Origin: Desulfuromonadaceae bacterium
Lineage (GTDB): Bacteria; Desulfobacterota; Desulfuromonadia; Geobacterales; Pseudopelobacteraceae
Assembly (NCBI GenBank): GCA_028683855.1
Contig: JAQUHA010000007.1
Location: forward strand, 1-64,000
Length of the DNA stretch: 64,000 bases
Direction of reading: 5' to 3'
The translations under genes were made by a program, and so were the position numbers. Of the stretch, positions 1 through 8,776 are shown piece by piece. Numbering within the stretch: the stretch's first letter is position 1; each line of letters starts with the position of its first letter. A model generated the notes under the pieces. It worked only from the letters and a program-made list of their open reading frames with translations. It did no database searches and was not told the DNA's origin.

Positions 1-117
1 GCCAAAGCAACCTTTGCCTTGAATTCGGATGTGCGTTTCGTTCTCATGCTTGCCATCATAGATTACCTCCGTAATCAGGGGCAAACCAAACTTAACTACC
101 TGTCCGAAAAACCGTAA
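1..117 (+). pseudogene. 3' end of an unidentified ORF, cut by the window edge
   Basis: Frame 1 is open from the first base to a TAA at 115-117 and encodes 38 residues ending LNYLSEKP. I do not recognise the protein. It lies head-to-tail with a piece of a transposase reading frame, so it may be the tail of another transposase or of a gene interrupted by one. The start lies outside the window, so it cannot be judged whether the gene is complete. Confidence 0.3.
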
Positions 118-304
118 GCATTATAGGCAGAAACAGTTTTTAGAGAACGGAGCAGCAGCTTTCACGCGCGAAGACAAGCCTCAAAAGCGTGTTGAGGAAG
201 TCAAAATCCAGCAACTCGAAGCCAAGTTGATCAGAAAGCACGAAGTACTCTCCGAGTTGATGGAGGAGCACATCAAGCTAAAAAAAGAACTTGGGGAGCT
301 TTAA
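113..304 (+). pseudogene. IS3-family transposase OrfA remnant
   Basis: The frame ending at TAA 302-304 encodes about 60 residues, including QFLENGAAAFT near the start and a heptad-like, Glu/Lys-rich end (KLKKELGEL). This resembles the C-terminal half of IS3/IS911-type OrfA proteins, where the helix-turn-helix is followed by a leucine-zipper segment. No start codon or HTH precedes it; upstream in the same frame the residues no longer look like OrfA. No OrfB follows, because a lipoprotein gene on the other strand begins to read 15 bases later. It is a decayed insertion sequence at the border of the metal-efflux island. Confidence 0.55.
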
Positions 305-318
305 CCGACGGCGGCGGG

Positions 319-894
319 TTACAATAACTGGGCATTAAGCTTAACATCCAACTTGTTTAACCCATGATTAAACCTTGGGTAAGACTGATATCTCACAACT
401 GAGGCTTTATATACGGGGGTCAGCTGCAGATGATTTACGCCTTCATTTAGAGTCACATCTTTTTCAATCATCACATTAGATAGTGGTACCGCAATTGTGA
501 CGCGATGTTTACCCGCTTCAAGCTGCAGCTCTTTTCTAAAGTTGTATTTCCAGCCGGTTCCAACTTCGGGGTTTTTCTTGAAGTCACCGGGCAGATTTTC
601 CAGCATAGGTTCGTACGCAAGCTCAACAGATTGGCCATCAATATTTATGGTTACAGTATACGGCGGATCGCTATGTTTGATGTAAGTTTCCGCAATTCTG
701 GCTTTAAAATTTTTTACCGGAAATTCAATTTTCAGCAATGCCTTACCTGAAATAACTACCGTGTCAGATACTTCTTTGAATACGACCGGCCGGACTGATT
801 CTCCCCCCTTGGTAACTGCATTTCTATTACCTGCACAACCTGACATCGAAACCACAACCATTATCAGTGTAGCCATTTTTACCAATGTTTTCAT
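319..894 (-). CDS. Putative lipoprotein downstream of the metal-efflux operon
   Basis: About 191 residues. The ATG at 894 is preferred because GGAGA lies 7 bases upstream; a TTG 24 bases further up has no comparable site. The N-terminus is a classic lipoprotein signal: a hydrophobic stretch ending in the lipobox MSGC, with the acylated Cys at residue 20. The rest is soluble, with no metal-binding motif I can recognise; late segments look like beta strands (VTINIDGQSVELAY; HRVTIAVPL). It reads in the same direction as the RND pump gene 75 bases upstream and may be co-transcribed, which would place an envelope lipoprotein next to the efflux complex. Function unknown. Confidence 0.65.
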   Translation of the reverse strand: MKTLVKMATLIMVVVSMSGCAGNRNAVTKGGESVRPVVFKEVSDTVVISGKALLKIEFPVKNFKARIAETYIKHSDPPYTVTINIDGQSVELAYEPMLENLPGDFKKNPEVGTGWKYNFRKELQLEAGKHRVTIAVPLSNVMIEKDVTLNEGVNHLQLTPVYKASVVRYQSYPRFNHGLNKLDVKLNAQLL

Positions 895-969
895 ATATGT
901 TCTCCATTTATTGTTCAATTAATCACCGTGCTGTAATAAGCAACTGCTAAACCTTAACTGTTTGAATAT

Positions 970-3900
970 CTACATCTCGTCATCGATTTTTCTCTTCTCA
1001 AACCAACCATAGACAGAGGGTATTATTAACAGGGTCAGCAGGGTTGAAGTAACCAGGCCACCCACAACTACGGTCGCGAGAGGTTTCTGTATTTCCGATC
1101 CAGCCCCTCCGGCAAGCAGCATCGGGATCAGACTGAATATCGAAATAGATGCGGTCATCAGTACCGGACGCAGGCGGTCAAGAGTACCTTTCCGGATCGC
1201 CTCCTGCAGTTCAAACCCTTCATCACGCAGCTGCGAAATGCGCGACACCAAGACCAGACCGTTCAACACCGCGACACCAAACAGGACAACGAACCCGACT
1301 GACGCCGGAACTGACAGGTATTGCCCCGAAATGAACAGTGCGAAGACACCGCCAATCAAGGCGAACGGCAGGTTGGATATAACCAGCAGCGCCAGACTAA
1401 TCGAACGGAAGGTTACATAGAGCAACAGCAGAATCAGAGCGATTGCCACAGGGCCGATGATCATCAGTTTTTTCATGGCTCGCTGCTGGTTCTCGAACTG
1501 CCCCCCCCATGTGAGGTAATAGCCCGGCGGCAGTTTGACCTGCTCCTTGATCTTCTGCTTCGCTTCGGCAACGAAACTGCCGATGTCCCTGCCGGTAATG
1601 TTCATCTCGATACCGATTCTTCTGTTTCCGTCCTGACGGCTGATTTGAGCCGGCCCTTCAATCATCTTCACATCCGCCAGCTGTTCCAACGGAACATTAA
1701 TGCCGGTTTTGGTGGTAATCATCAGGTTCTTGATCGCTTCCAGAGAATTTCGTTTTTCTTCCGGCAGGCGCACCGTAATGTCAAAACTGCGGTTCTCCTC
1801 ATAAAACTTGGAGGCCGATTTTCCGGCAACGGCAATTTCAATGACCTTCTGCACATCACTGATATTCAGGCCATAGCGGGCAATCCGCGTCCGGTCAATA
1901 TTGACGGTCAGGTAAGGCTGCCCTGAGACCTTTTCAGCAGCCAGATCGGTTCCGCCACGTACCGTGGAGAGAACTCTTGTAATTTCAGCCGACTTCTCAC
2001 TAAGCACGTTGATATCTTCACCAAACAGTTTGAGAATCAGTTGGGCCCTGGTTCCGGCCACCAGTTCATCAATACGGCACTGAATCGGCTGACTGAATCC
2101 GACTTGAATTCCCGCAACCGACTCCAGGGACTTACGCATCTCGTTGGTAACTTCTTCTTTCGTGATATCCCGTTTCCATTCGCTCTTCGGCTTGAAGACC
2201 CCCACATAACCGGTTTTATCCGAGCCTCTGGTGTCCATGGCTACGCCGGTCTGCCCGGTGCGACCGACAATCGTATCCAATTCTTGAAACTGCTTCAGCT
2301 TTGCCGCAGCCAACTGGTTTACCTCCATAGCCTTGGCCAGGGAAACGCCGGGTAGCAGGGAGACATCCATGTCAAACGACCCTTCATCCATGACCGGGAT
2401 GAACTCCGTCCCCAGACGGGTCACCAGAAAGAGCGAGACAACCAGGAGCACGCCCGCTACGCTTAACACCACCCGCTTCCTGTTCATGGCATAGTTGAGC
2501 AGTGGCAGATAGAGCCTGTTGGCGTGCTTCATAACGAAGCTCTCTTTTTCCGGATGTGGTTTCAGGAAAATGATGCAGAGTACCGGGATAACAAATACGG
2601 AGAGAAACAGGGACGACAGCAGTGCAATGGCAACAGTGATTGCCAGCGGACTGAACATCTTCCCTTCGATCCCTTCCAGGGAAAGGATCGGGATAAAGGT
2701 AAGGGCGATAATCAGTTCACCGAAGATACTCGGCTTTCTGACCTCCATAACGGCCTTAAGTACCGTCAATAGCTTTGGATGCTTCCCTCCTTCTTCGCTC
2801 AGGTGGCGTTGGACGTTTTCCACCTGGATAATGGTGGTGTCGATGATCATCCCTATGGAAATGGCAAGACCGCCCAGGGACATCAGGTTGGCGGTGATCC
2901 CCGCAAGTTTCATGACTATGAAGGTGGCCAGGAGCGACAGCGGCAGTGCGATCAGGACGACGATACTGCCCCGGATGCTGTTCAGCAGCAGGTACAGCAC
3001 GATCAGTACCAGGATGGAACCTTCGATCAGCGCCTTGTTGACGGTGCCGACGCTCGCCTTGACAATGTCACTCCGGTCATAATAGGAAACCAGCTTGATC
3101 CCTTCCGGCAGCACATTGTTCTCGTTCATCTCCTTCACTTTTGCGGCAACGCGGCGTACCACGTCGCGGCTGTTTTCTCCGCGCAGCATCATGACAATGC
3201 CGCCAACGCATTCATCCTTGCCGTCCTTCATGGCGGCGCCCATGCGGACCGCTTCGCCGACCTTTACCTGGGCCACATCCCGGATATAGGTCGGTGTGCC
3301 ACCTGAAGATTTCAGGACGATATTTTCGATATCACTGACATCCTTGATCAGACCGACACCCCGAACTATGTACTGGTCCGTGCCCCGCTCCAGCAGGTTG
3401 CCACCGACGTTTTCGTTGTTATTACCAATAGCCGAATAGACATCGTCCACGGTGACGCCATACTTCACCAGCTTCTCCGGTGCAACGAGCACTTGGTACT
3501 GTTTGAAGTAGCCGCCGAACGAGTTGATCTCATTGACACCGGCAACAGATTTTAACTGCGGGGTAATGACCCACTCCTGCAAGGTGCGCAGATTGGTCAG
3601 GTATGCGATCTTCCCCTGCGGGTAATCCGGCATCTTCCCTTCAAGGGTATACTGGTAGATCTCACCCATGGCGGTACCGATCGGTCCCATGGCAACCTCA
3701 ACCCCTTTCGGCACCTTCTCCCGCGCCTCGGCTAACCGCTCAAACACCAGTTGCCGGGCGAAGTAGATGTCCACATTATCCTTAAAGACAATGGTGACAA
3801 TCGACAGGCCAAATTTCGTGACCGAACGCATCTGTTCGATATCGGGCAGGCCGCGCATGGACATTTCAATCGGATAGGTTACGTTTCGTTCAATCTCGAT

Positions 3901-4074
3901 TGCCGACAGGCCATCGGCATGGCTGACGACTTCGACCTGAATGTTGGTGACATCAGGGAAGGCATCGATCGGCAGTTTCAGATATGAGTACGATCCGAAG
4001 GCAATAATCAGCAGCGCCAGAAATATAACCATCCCTTTCTGCCGCAATGTATAGGCTATTAATTTTTCAAGCAT
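970..4074 (-). CDS. czcA: CzcA/CusA-family heavy-metal efflux RND transporter
   Basis: 1034 residues, the usual size for the inner-membrane proton-driven pump of a tripartite heavy-metal efflux system. It begins MLEKLIAYTL with the first membrane helix, followed by the family-typical PIDAFPDVTNIQVEV. The large periplasmic porter loops and two blocks of membrane helices are present. The TM4 signature region reads ISIGMIIDTTIIQVEN, so one acidic residue (the D of MIID) is kept, while the first Asp of the CzcA-type DFGxxxDG motif is absent. This is closer to monovalent/mixed-metal HME groups than to classical Cd/Zn/Co pumps. It is the third gene of an outer-membrane factor / fusion protein / pump operon. 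The metal cannot be assigned from sequence alone. Confidence 0.9.
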   Translation of the reverse strand: MLEKLIAYTLRQKGMVIFLALLIIAFGSYSYLKLPIDAFPDVTNIQVEVVSHADGLSAIEIERNVTYPIEMSMRGLPDIEQMRSVTKFGLSIVTIVFKDNVDIYFARQLVFERLAEAREKVPKGVEVAMGPIGTAMGEIYQYTLEGKMPDYPQGKIAYLTNLRTLQEWVITPQLKSVAGVNEINSFGGYFKQYQVLVAPEKLVKYGVTVDDVYSAIGNNNENVGGNLLERGTDQYIVRGVGLIKDVSDIENIVLKSSGGTPTYIRDVAQVKVGEAVRMGAAMKDGKDECVGGIVMMLRGENSRDVVRRVAAKVKEMNENNVLPEGIKLVSYYDRSDIVKASVGTVNKALIEGSILVLIVLYLLLNSIRGSIVVLIALPLSLLATFIVMKLAGITANLMSLGGLAISIGMIIDTTIIQVENVQRHLSEEGGKHPKLLTVLKAVMEVRKPSIFGELIIALTFIPILSLEGIEGKMFSPLAITVAIALLSSLFLSVFVIPVLCIIFLKPHPEKESFVMKHANRLYLPLLNYAMNRKRVVLSVAGVLLVVSLFLVTRLGTEFIPVMDEGSFDMDVSLLPGVSLAKAMEVNQLAAAKLKQFQELDTIVGRTGQTGVAMDTRGSDKTGYVGVFKPKSEWKRDITKEEVTNEMRKSLESVAGIQVGFSQPIQCRIDELVAGTRAQLILKLFGEDINVLSEKSAEITRVLSTVRGGTDLAAEKVSGQPYLTVNIDRTRIARYGLNISDVQKVIEIAVAGKSASKFYEENRSFDITVRLPEEKRNSLEAIKNLMITTKTGINVPLEQLADVKMIEGPAQISRQDGNRRIGIEMNITGRDIGSFVAEAKQKIKEQVKLPPGYYLTWGGQFENQQRAMKKLMIIGPVAIALILLLLYVTFRSISLALLVISNLPFALIGGVFALFISGQYLSVPASVGFVVLFGVAVLNGLVLVSRISQLRDEGFELQEAIRKGTLDRLRPVLMTASISIFSLIPMLLAGGAGSEIQKPLATVVVGGLVTSTLLTLLIIPSVYGWFEKRKIDDEM

Positions 4075-4103
4075 CGGAACCTCGCTTCCGTTATTTTAGA
4101 TTG

Positions 4104-5372
4104 CTACTTACCGTGGCCGTGCTCATCCGTCATTTCACCCTTCTTTACTTCCGACTTAAGAATGAATGAGCCCTTAACAGCATAGTTTTCACCCTCTTTA
4201 AGCCCCGATACGATCTCAACCAGACCATTGGCGGTACGTCCGGGTTGTACCGGGCGTGCGGCGAATTCATCTTTCTCCTCAACGACAAAAACCACCTTCT
4301 TCCCGTCCAGCTCCTGAATGGCATCTTCAGGAACCGCCAGCACCGGCGGGGCATCGGCAGCCAGCACCAGTTCGATGGTGGCAAACATCTCCGGCTTCAG
4401 TTTGCGTCCAGGATTGGCTACCTCGACCCGCGCCTTGACAGTGCGCGTCGTCTGGTCCACCAGGTCGGCGATATAGGTAATCCGCCCCTTCCGTTTCAGA
4501 TCGGGATATGCGCCGACAATAACGGCTGCAGTCTGCCCACGGTGCACCTTGGCCAGATCCTTTTCATTGACATCGACGACAATCCAGACTGAAGAAAGAT
4601 CAGCAATGGTGTAGAGGCTCTTGGAGGGGGCGGCCAATTCACCGACGATGGCATGTTTCTCGGTAATAATCCCGCCGATGGGTGAGCGTACCGGCAAGAG
4701 CGGTTTCTTGTGGTCATCGCCTTTGAGTTCGGACAGTGCAACTCCGTAGAGGGACAAGCGTTCTTCATCGGTGTGCAGTTCGGTCTGGACGGTCTTGTAA
4801 TCTGTTTCAGACTGGAGGATGTCCTTGCGGGCGGCAATCTTCTTCTCCACCAGAGTCTTGATCCGATCCATGTTAGACTGGGCCAGAGCAAGTCTGGTCT
4901 TTGATTGGTGATAGCGGCTGAGAGCTTCGCCCAATTCGACGCTGTCCAGAGTTGCCAGTTGCTGTCCAGCGGAGACGCTGTCACCCAGGGATGCTCTGAC
5001 ATTAACGACCTTGCCTGATATTCGCGGCGATACATGGGCGATTTTGTCGGCGTTGGCCTCGACTTTGCCGGTAGCGCTGATCATTCCTGCCAGACGCTGT
5101 TTCTTCACCGGAGCAACTGTCACGCCATTTTGTTTCTGCATCTCAGCGGTCATTTTGATTTTGCCTTCTTCGCCATGCTCATCGTGTCCTTCATGGCCTT
5201 CCTTCTTTTCTTTATGTTCATCATGTTCTCCCGGCTTTTCATCCTTGTGGCCGGCTTCTTTGTTTTCGGCATGTTCCGCGCCACCACTTTTACTGTGCTG
5301 AGTGCGATAGTACAAGCCACCAGCTAAAGCGACTGCCAGGATAAGTCCGATAATGATTGCCTTTTTCTTCAC
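4104..5372 (-). CDS. Efflux RND periplasmic adaptor (membrane fusion protein), His-rich
   Basis: 422 residues. An N-terminal signal/anchor helix (residues ~4-22) is followed by a strikingly His/Glu/Lys-rich segment (~28-72, repeated HDEHK, EGHEGHDEHGEEG), then the lipoyl/beta-barrel adaptor core (ATGKVEANADKIAHV; RSPIGGIITEKHAIVGE; VWIVVDVNEKDLAKV). CzcB/CusB adaptors commonly carry such His-rich regions, which are thought to capture metal in the periplasm and hand it to the pump. The gene overlaps the end of the TolC-type gene by 4 bases and precedes the pump gene by 29 bases. The short C-terminal EHGHGK may also bind metal. Confidence 0.88.
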   Translation of the reverse strand: MKKKAIIIGLILAVALAGGLYYRTQHSKSGGAEHAENKEAGHKDEKPGEHDEHKEKKEGHEGHDEHGEEGKIKMTAEMQKQNGVTVAPVKKQRLAGMISATGKVEANADKIAHVSPRISGKVVNVRASLGDSVSAGQQLATLDSVELGEALSRYHQSKTRLALAQSNMDRIKTLVEKKIAARKDILQSETDYKTVQTELHTDEERLSLYGVALSELKGDDHKKPLLPVRSPIGGIITEKHAIVGELAAPSKSLYTIADLSSVWIVVDVNEKDLAKVHRGQTAAVIVGAYPDLKRKGRITYIADLVDQTTRTVKARVEVANPGRKLKPEMFATIELVLAADAPPVLAVPEDAIQELDGKKVVFVVEEKDEFAARPVQPGRTANGLVEIVSGLKEGENYAVKGSFILKSEVKKGEMTDEHGHGK

Positions 5373-6655
5373 TGCACACCTCCGGTAAGTTCTGTTGCCA
5401 CTGCTGATTCGAGTTTTATGTATGCCATCCGCCTGCTGTGCAGAGCCGACAGATAACTGTCGTTGACCTCAAAGAATTTTTTCTGTTCTTCTATCACCGA
5501 GAGAATCCCCACCTCGCCGATCCGGTAGGCTTCCCGGGTCAGTTTCAGGTTCTCAGACAGTTGCGGGATGATCCCCTGCTCAAACATGGTGAGAATGCGC
5601 TCTGATGACGAGACACGGGAAACTGCAGTCTCTACCTCAACAATAATACTCCTTTCCAGGGCCAGCCTTCGGGATGCAGCAGCATCAAGGCGTGTCCGAG
5701 CAGCAGCTCTCCCCCCCCGGTTGTGATCGAATACCGGGATCGGCATGGAGAGGCGGACTCCCAGCTGGGTGTCACTGTTGACGGCCGACATACTGCCAAT
5801 TTCGGTCGAACTCCTTTGCCATTGGGCAAAGATGCCCAGCGTGAGATTGGGAACTGCTTCAGCCTCGGCAAGACGCACTTCTGTCTCCGCTTTCTCATAT
5901 TCACCTGTCAGCTGAAGAAGATCCGGGCGCAAAGAAATAGCCGACTTGAGCAGCTCTTCTCCATTTCGGGAAAACTTTGGGGCGATGAACTTGTCCGAAA
6001 GGCTGATATCAGATTCTTTCAACCCGGTCAGGGATGCGATTTTGATTCGGTATGGAGTTTTCTCTTTCTCAATCTCCAAGACACGGGTTTCGGATCGAAC
6101 CAGCTCAACTCTGGCCAGATTTAGTTCCAGCTCGGGGATATCACCCGCCTTGAAACGTTCTTCGGCAACTGCCACCAGATCACGATTGAGTTTGAGCAGT
6201 TCTGTCGCAAGCTCCTGACGCTTTGTAGCCAGCAGGTAGTCAAGGCTCAGAGAGGTGATGTCATCCTTGAGCAGCCGGGTGGCGTTGTCCAGCTGCCTTT
6301 GTACGGATTCAGCACCGCGCTCTCCTGCTTCCCGTCGCAGAGTCAACTTGTTATTCAAAGGAAACTCTTGATTAATCCCGATAAAAAGGGAGCGCTCTTC
6401 GGAGCCGCCGGTAAGAGTTCCGCTGTCCCCTTGAAGCTCCAGGGTTGGATTGTTGAATGTACCTGCCTGAATGGCAAGCGATTGCTGTGCGGCCTCTTCT
6501 TTCTTCAAAGCTGTAAGTTCAGCGCTCTGCTTTAAAGCCAGAGCGGTAATTTCATTGATGCTGCGAGGAGCTGCCACGGCTGATACAGGTGAGCAAAGCA
6601 CCACCTGTAGTAACAGAACGGGAACGGCACTCCGCATCATTGTTGTAAATGACAC
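5369..6655 (-). CDS. TolC-family outer-membrane efflux protein (CzcC/CusC type)
   Basis: 428 residues with a signal peptide (hydrophobic ~10-28 ending SAVAAP). The long alternating helices of TolC proteins follow, with two repeats of the outer membrane efflux domain (~35-220 and ~235-420; GVRLSMPIPVFDHNRGG marks the start of the second strand set). The GTG at 6655 is the likely start because GGAGG lies 6 bases upstream. It is the exit duct of the tripartite pump encoded by the next two genes, with which it overlaps or nearly abuts. Base composition is higher in G+C than in the genes right of 7.3 kb. Confidence 0.87.
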   Translation of the reverse strand: MSFTTMMRSAVPVLLLQVVLCSPVSAVAAPRSINEITALALKQSAELTALKKEEAAQQSLAIQAGTFNNPTLELQGDSGTLTGGSEERSLFIGINQEFPLNNKLTLRREAGERGAESVQRQLDNATRLLKDDITSLSLDYLLATKRQELATELLKLNRDLVAVAEERFKAGDIPELELNLARVELVRSETRVLEIEKEKTPYRIKIASLTGLKESDISLSDKFIAPKFSRNGEELLKSAISLRPDLLQLTGEYEKAETEVRLAEAEAVPNLTLGIFAQWQRSSTEIGSMSAVNSDTQLGVRLSMPIPVFDHNRGGRAAARTRLDAAASRRLALERSIIVEVETAVSRVSSSERILTMFEQGIIPQLSENLKLTREAYRIGEVGILSVIEEQKKFFEVNDSYLSALHSRRMAYIKLESAVATELTGGVQ

Positions 6656-6754
6656 GACAAACCTCCGGATGTAGATGGATATGGCTTGCTCAGCGTCAAC
6701 AAACGCTGAGCAAGTTTATGGTGTTACATATGAAATGCTACAGAAAACTGGGGA

Positions 6755-7123
6755 TCAAACGATTGATGAGTCAGGTGGTACGAAGAGGGAAAGATAGACT
6801 TCAGGGATGTAACAGGCTTTTTCGACGCTGAACAGGTACGTATATGGCTGGGAGTTCCTGATTACAACTGAGACATTGATTAAAGGAGCATGACATGGGC
6901 AGCCACAACCATCAAGGCATATATGATCATCTGTTGATTGCGACGAAGACGGATCGTGAGGAACCGGAGTTTGAGTATCATAATCATAAGAAATACCAAG
7001 AACCTCATGAGCACCAGGGCGTTCACCAGCGCAAATCAAACTCTCACTTAATGACATTACAATCACGGATATTGCCACAAATAGAAGCAAGATTGCCGTT
7101 ATACGTCTTGGTTCAAATTTCAT
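6755..7123 (-). CDS. Small exported Cys/His-rich protein upstream of the efflux operon
   Basis: 122 residues with one N-terminal hydrophobic segment (~8-28, ITAILLLFVAISVIVMSL), so it is exported or anchored with the rest in the periplasm. Its middle has a compact cluster of potential metal ligands, HICLDGCGCPCHAP (~68-81), flanked by ordinary residues. It lies 100 bases before the outer-membrane factor gene on the same strand, the place where small metal-sensing or metal-binding proteins often sit in czc/cus loci. No strong ribosome site is visible before the ATG. I do not recognise a named family; metal binding is inferred from residues and position. Confidence 0.6.
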   Translation of the reverse strand: MKFEPRRITAILLLFVAISVIVMSLSESLICAGERPGAHEVLGISYDYDTQTPVPHDPSSSQSTDDHICLDGCGCPCHAPLINVSVVIRNSQPYTYLFSVEKACYIPEVYLSLFVPPDSSIV

Positions 7124-7270
7124 TGGTTGGAATCATACTAATTCATACAAACTTTTACAATACTATTTTTGTGTAGATTACATAGCAGTAGTGTCAGCAC
7201 TTGAAAAACCACTGCTGCTCAAATAAAGCTTGCAGATAATAGATAAAAAGGCTGCCATCATTATCTATTC

Positions 7271-7299
7271 TTGACGTTTCCGGTCTGTGGGGATTATAT
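7271..7299 (+). promoter_or_regulatory. Likely sigma-70 promoter of cysM
   Basis: TTGACG (7271-7276), 17 bases, then TTATAT (7294-7299), about 40 bases before the cysM start. The spacing and boxes are close to consensus. No transcription data were available. Confidence 0.55.
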
Positions 7300-7339
7300 A
7301 TTCGGCAGTAAAATTCATTCAAACAGATGCGGGGAATAA

Positions 7340-8257
7340 ATGAAGGGTCAAAGTCTTATTGAATCAATAGGTTCAACTCCTCTGGTAGAAATCGGCTCAC
7401 TAAACAGTAAGCCAGGTGTCAGGATTATGGCTAAACTGGAAGGTAACAATCCGGGCGGGTCAATCAAAGACAGACCTGCCCGCTGTATGATCCTTGCCGC
7501 AGAAGCAAGCGGCGAACTGACCGTGGATAAGATAATCCTCGAGCCAACCTCCGGAAACACCGGAATAGCACTTGCCATGATTGCAGCAGCCAGAGGTTAT
7601 CGCATTAAACTCGTTATGCCTGCCTGCGTCAGTGTCGAGAGGCGGAGCGTTCTTGAAGCCTACGGAGCTGAGATTGTACTCTCGCCCGGATGCGAGGCAA
7701 CCGATGGTGCAATAAGGCTTGCGCACAAAATTTATGACAGCGAGCCGGAAACCTATTATATGCCAAACCAGTATACAAACCCCAACAACGTGCTTGCACA
7801 CTACGAATCAACAGGCCCGGAAATCCTTCGTCAAACGGATGGCTCAGTAACTCACTTCGTTGCCGGAATCGGCACCAGCGGTACGCTTATGGGTGTATCC
7901 CGTTTTTTTCGTGAAACGAAACCGGAAGTTCAGATGATCGCGGTAGAACCTGTGCTCGGACATAAAATTCAGGGGCTTAAAAATATGCAGGAAGCGATTG
8001 TACCGGCTATTTACAACCCGTCCGCTTATAACAGAAAACTGATTGTGGAAGACAATGATGCTTTTGAAACAGCACGACTCCTCGCCGCAAAACAGGGCAT
8101 TTTCTGCGGTATGTCAGGCGGAGCCGCAGTTGCCGGAGCTTTAAAACTGGCAGATGAGCTGGATAAAGGAACTATAGTCGTAATAATTCCTGACCGTGGT
8201 GATCGTTACCTGAGTACAAATCTATTCAAGTCGATGTGCGCCCAATGCCCACCATAG
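7340..8257 (+). CDS. cysM: Cysteine synthase (O-acetylserine sulfhydrylase, CysM type)
   Basis: 305 residues of a fold-type II PLP enzyme that makes cysteine from O-acetylserine and sulfide or thiosulfate. The PLP lysine lies in NNPGGSIKDRPA (~residue 41). The substrate loop EPTSGNTGIALA (~70-81) and the phosphate-binding GIGTSGTLMG (~175-184) are intact. The end DRGDRYLST is typical of the CysM branch; the extra tail FKSMCAQCPP follows. GGGGAA before the ATG serves as ribosome site. It is a single gene behind its own promoter. The stop codon falls right at the junction with an hsdM fragment on the other strand. Confidence 0.9.
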   Translation: MKGQSLIESIGSTPLVEIGSLNSKPGVRIMAKLEGNNPGGSIKDRPARCMILAAEASGELTVDKIILEPTSGNTGIALAMIAAARGYRIKLVMPACVSVERRSVLEAYGAEIVLSPGCEATDGAIRLAHKIYDSEPETYYMPNQYTNPNNVLAHYESTGPEILRQTDGSVTHFVAGIGTSGTLMGVSRFFRETKPEVQMIAVEPVLGHKIQGLKNMQEAIVPAIYNPSAYNRKLIVEDNDAFETARLLAAKQGIFCGMSGGAAVAGALKLADELDKGTIVVIIPDRGDRYLSTNLFKSMCAQCPP

Positions 8258-8526
8258 GATCATCGCCGGTCAGTGCCTTGTTATGGTCAAGTTTACCGTC
8301 TGCAGTCTTGGGTGCTGCCCAACTCTCCCAGAGGTACTGTTCATCGAGAATGAAGGTGTACGCCTTGCCGTCAAGCTGTGCCTCCATTGACTTGTCCTGC
8401 TCCAGCCCGTCAAGGTATTTCAGGAACAACAGCCATGAAGTCTGCTCTGCATAATCCAACTCACTACCGCAACCGGCCTTCTTTCCAGAATACGTCGTCG
8501 ATGTTCTTAAAGGCTTGTTCAAACAT
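8258..8526 (-). pseudogene. hsdM remnant (type I restriction-modification methylase N-terminus)
   Basis: From ATG 8526 the minus strand reads MFEQAFKNIDDVFWKE, then goes out of frame near 8475, where an extra G seems to be inserted. It resumes in another frame with GCGSELDYAEQTSWLLFLKYLDG, the hallmark start of HsdM methylase subunits, and KLDHNKALTGDD. Similarity ends at about 8260, exactly behind the cysM stop. Only ~90 of ~500 residues remain and the SAM-binding NPPF domain is missing, so it cannot methylate DNA. No hsdS or hsdR is present. The 250 bases to the right (8527-8776) hold nothing I can identify. Confidence 0.8.
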
Positions 8527-8776
8527 GGGTGTCCTGTCGTGTACTCGTTATTTTGGTTTGATGGCTTGCAGAAGAGTTCGGTGAAATTAAAAGTGCTTAT
8601 ATAGCAGGAAATGGGAGGGAATAAAACTGGAATCCTTCTTCATTAAAGAAGTATTTACGGTGTACTGTTAGTGGAGCCCCAGGGTTCGGGTAATATGTAC
8701 GGTGTCAAGCTCTAAATGCCTGTTTTATCGTAATGATTATTATTGTTTCAGCAACATTCTTAATCCATCAAAAACT

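Noticed and set aside
1321-3306. Several 100-200-codon open frames on the plus strand opposite czcA
   Set aside because: They are antisense to a well-supported pump gene in GC-rich DNA, where spurious frames are common, and none shows a domain or a ribosome site.
7124-7339. Riboswitch before cysM
   Set aside because: There is only a sigma-70-like promoter and a ~40-base leader, too short for a SAM or cysteine-type riboswitch.
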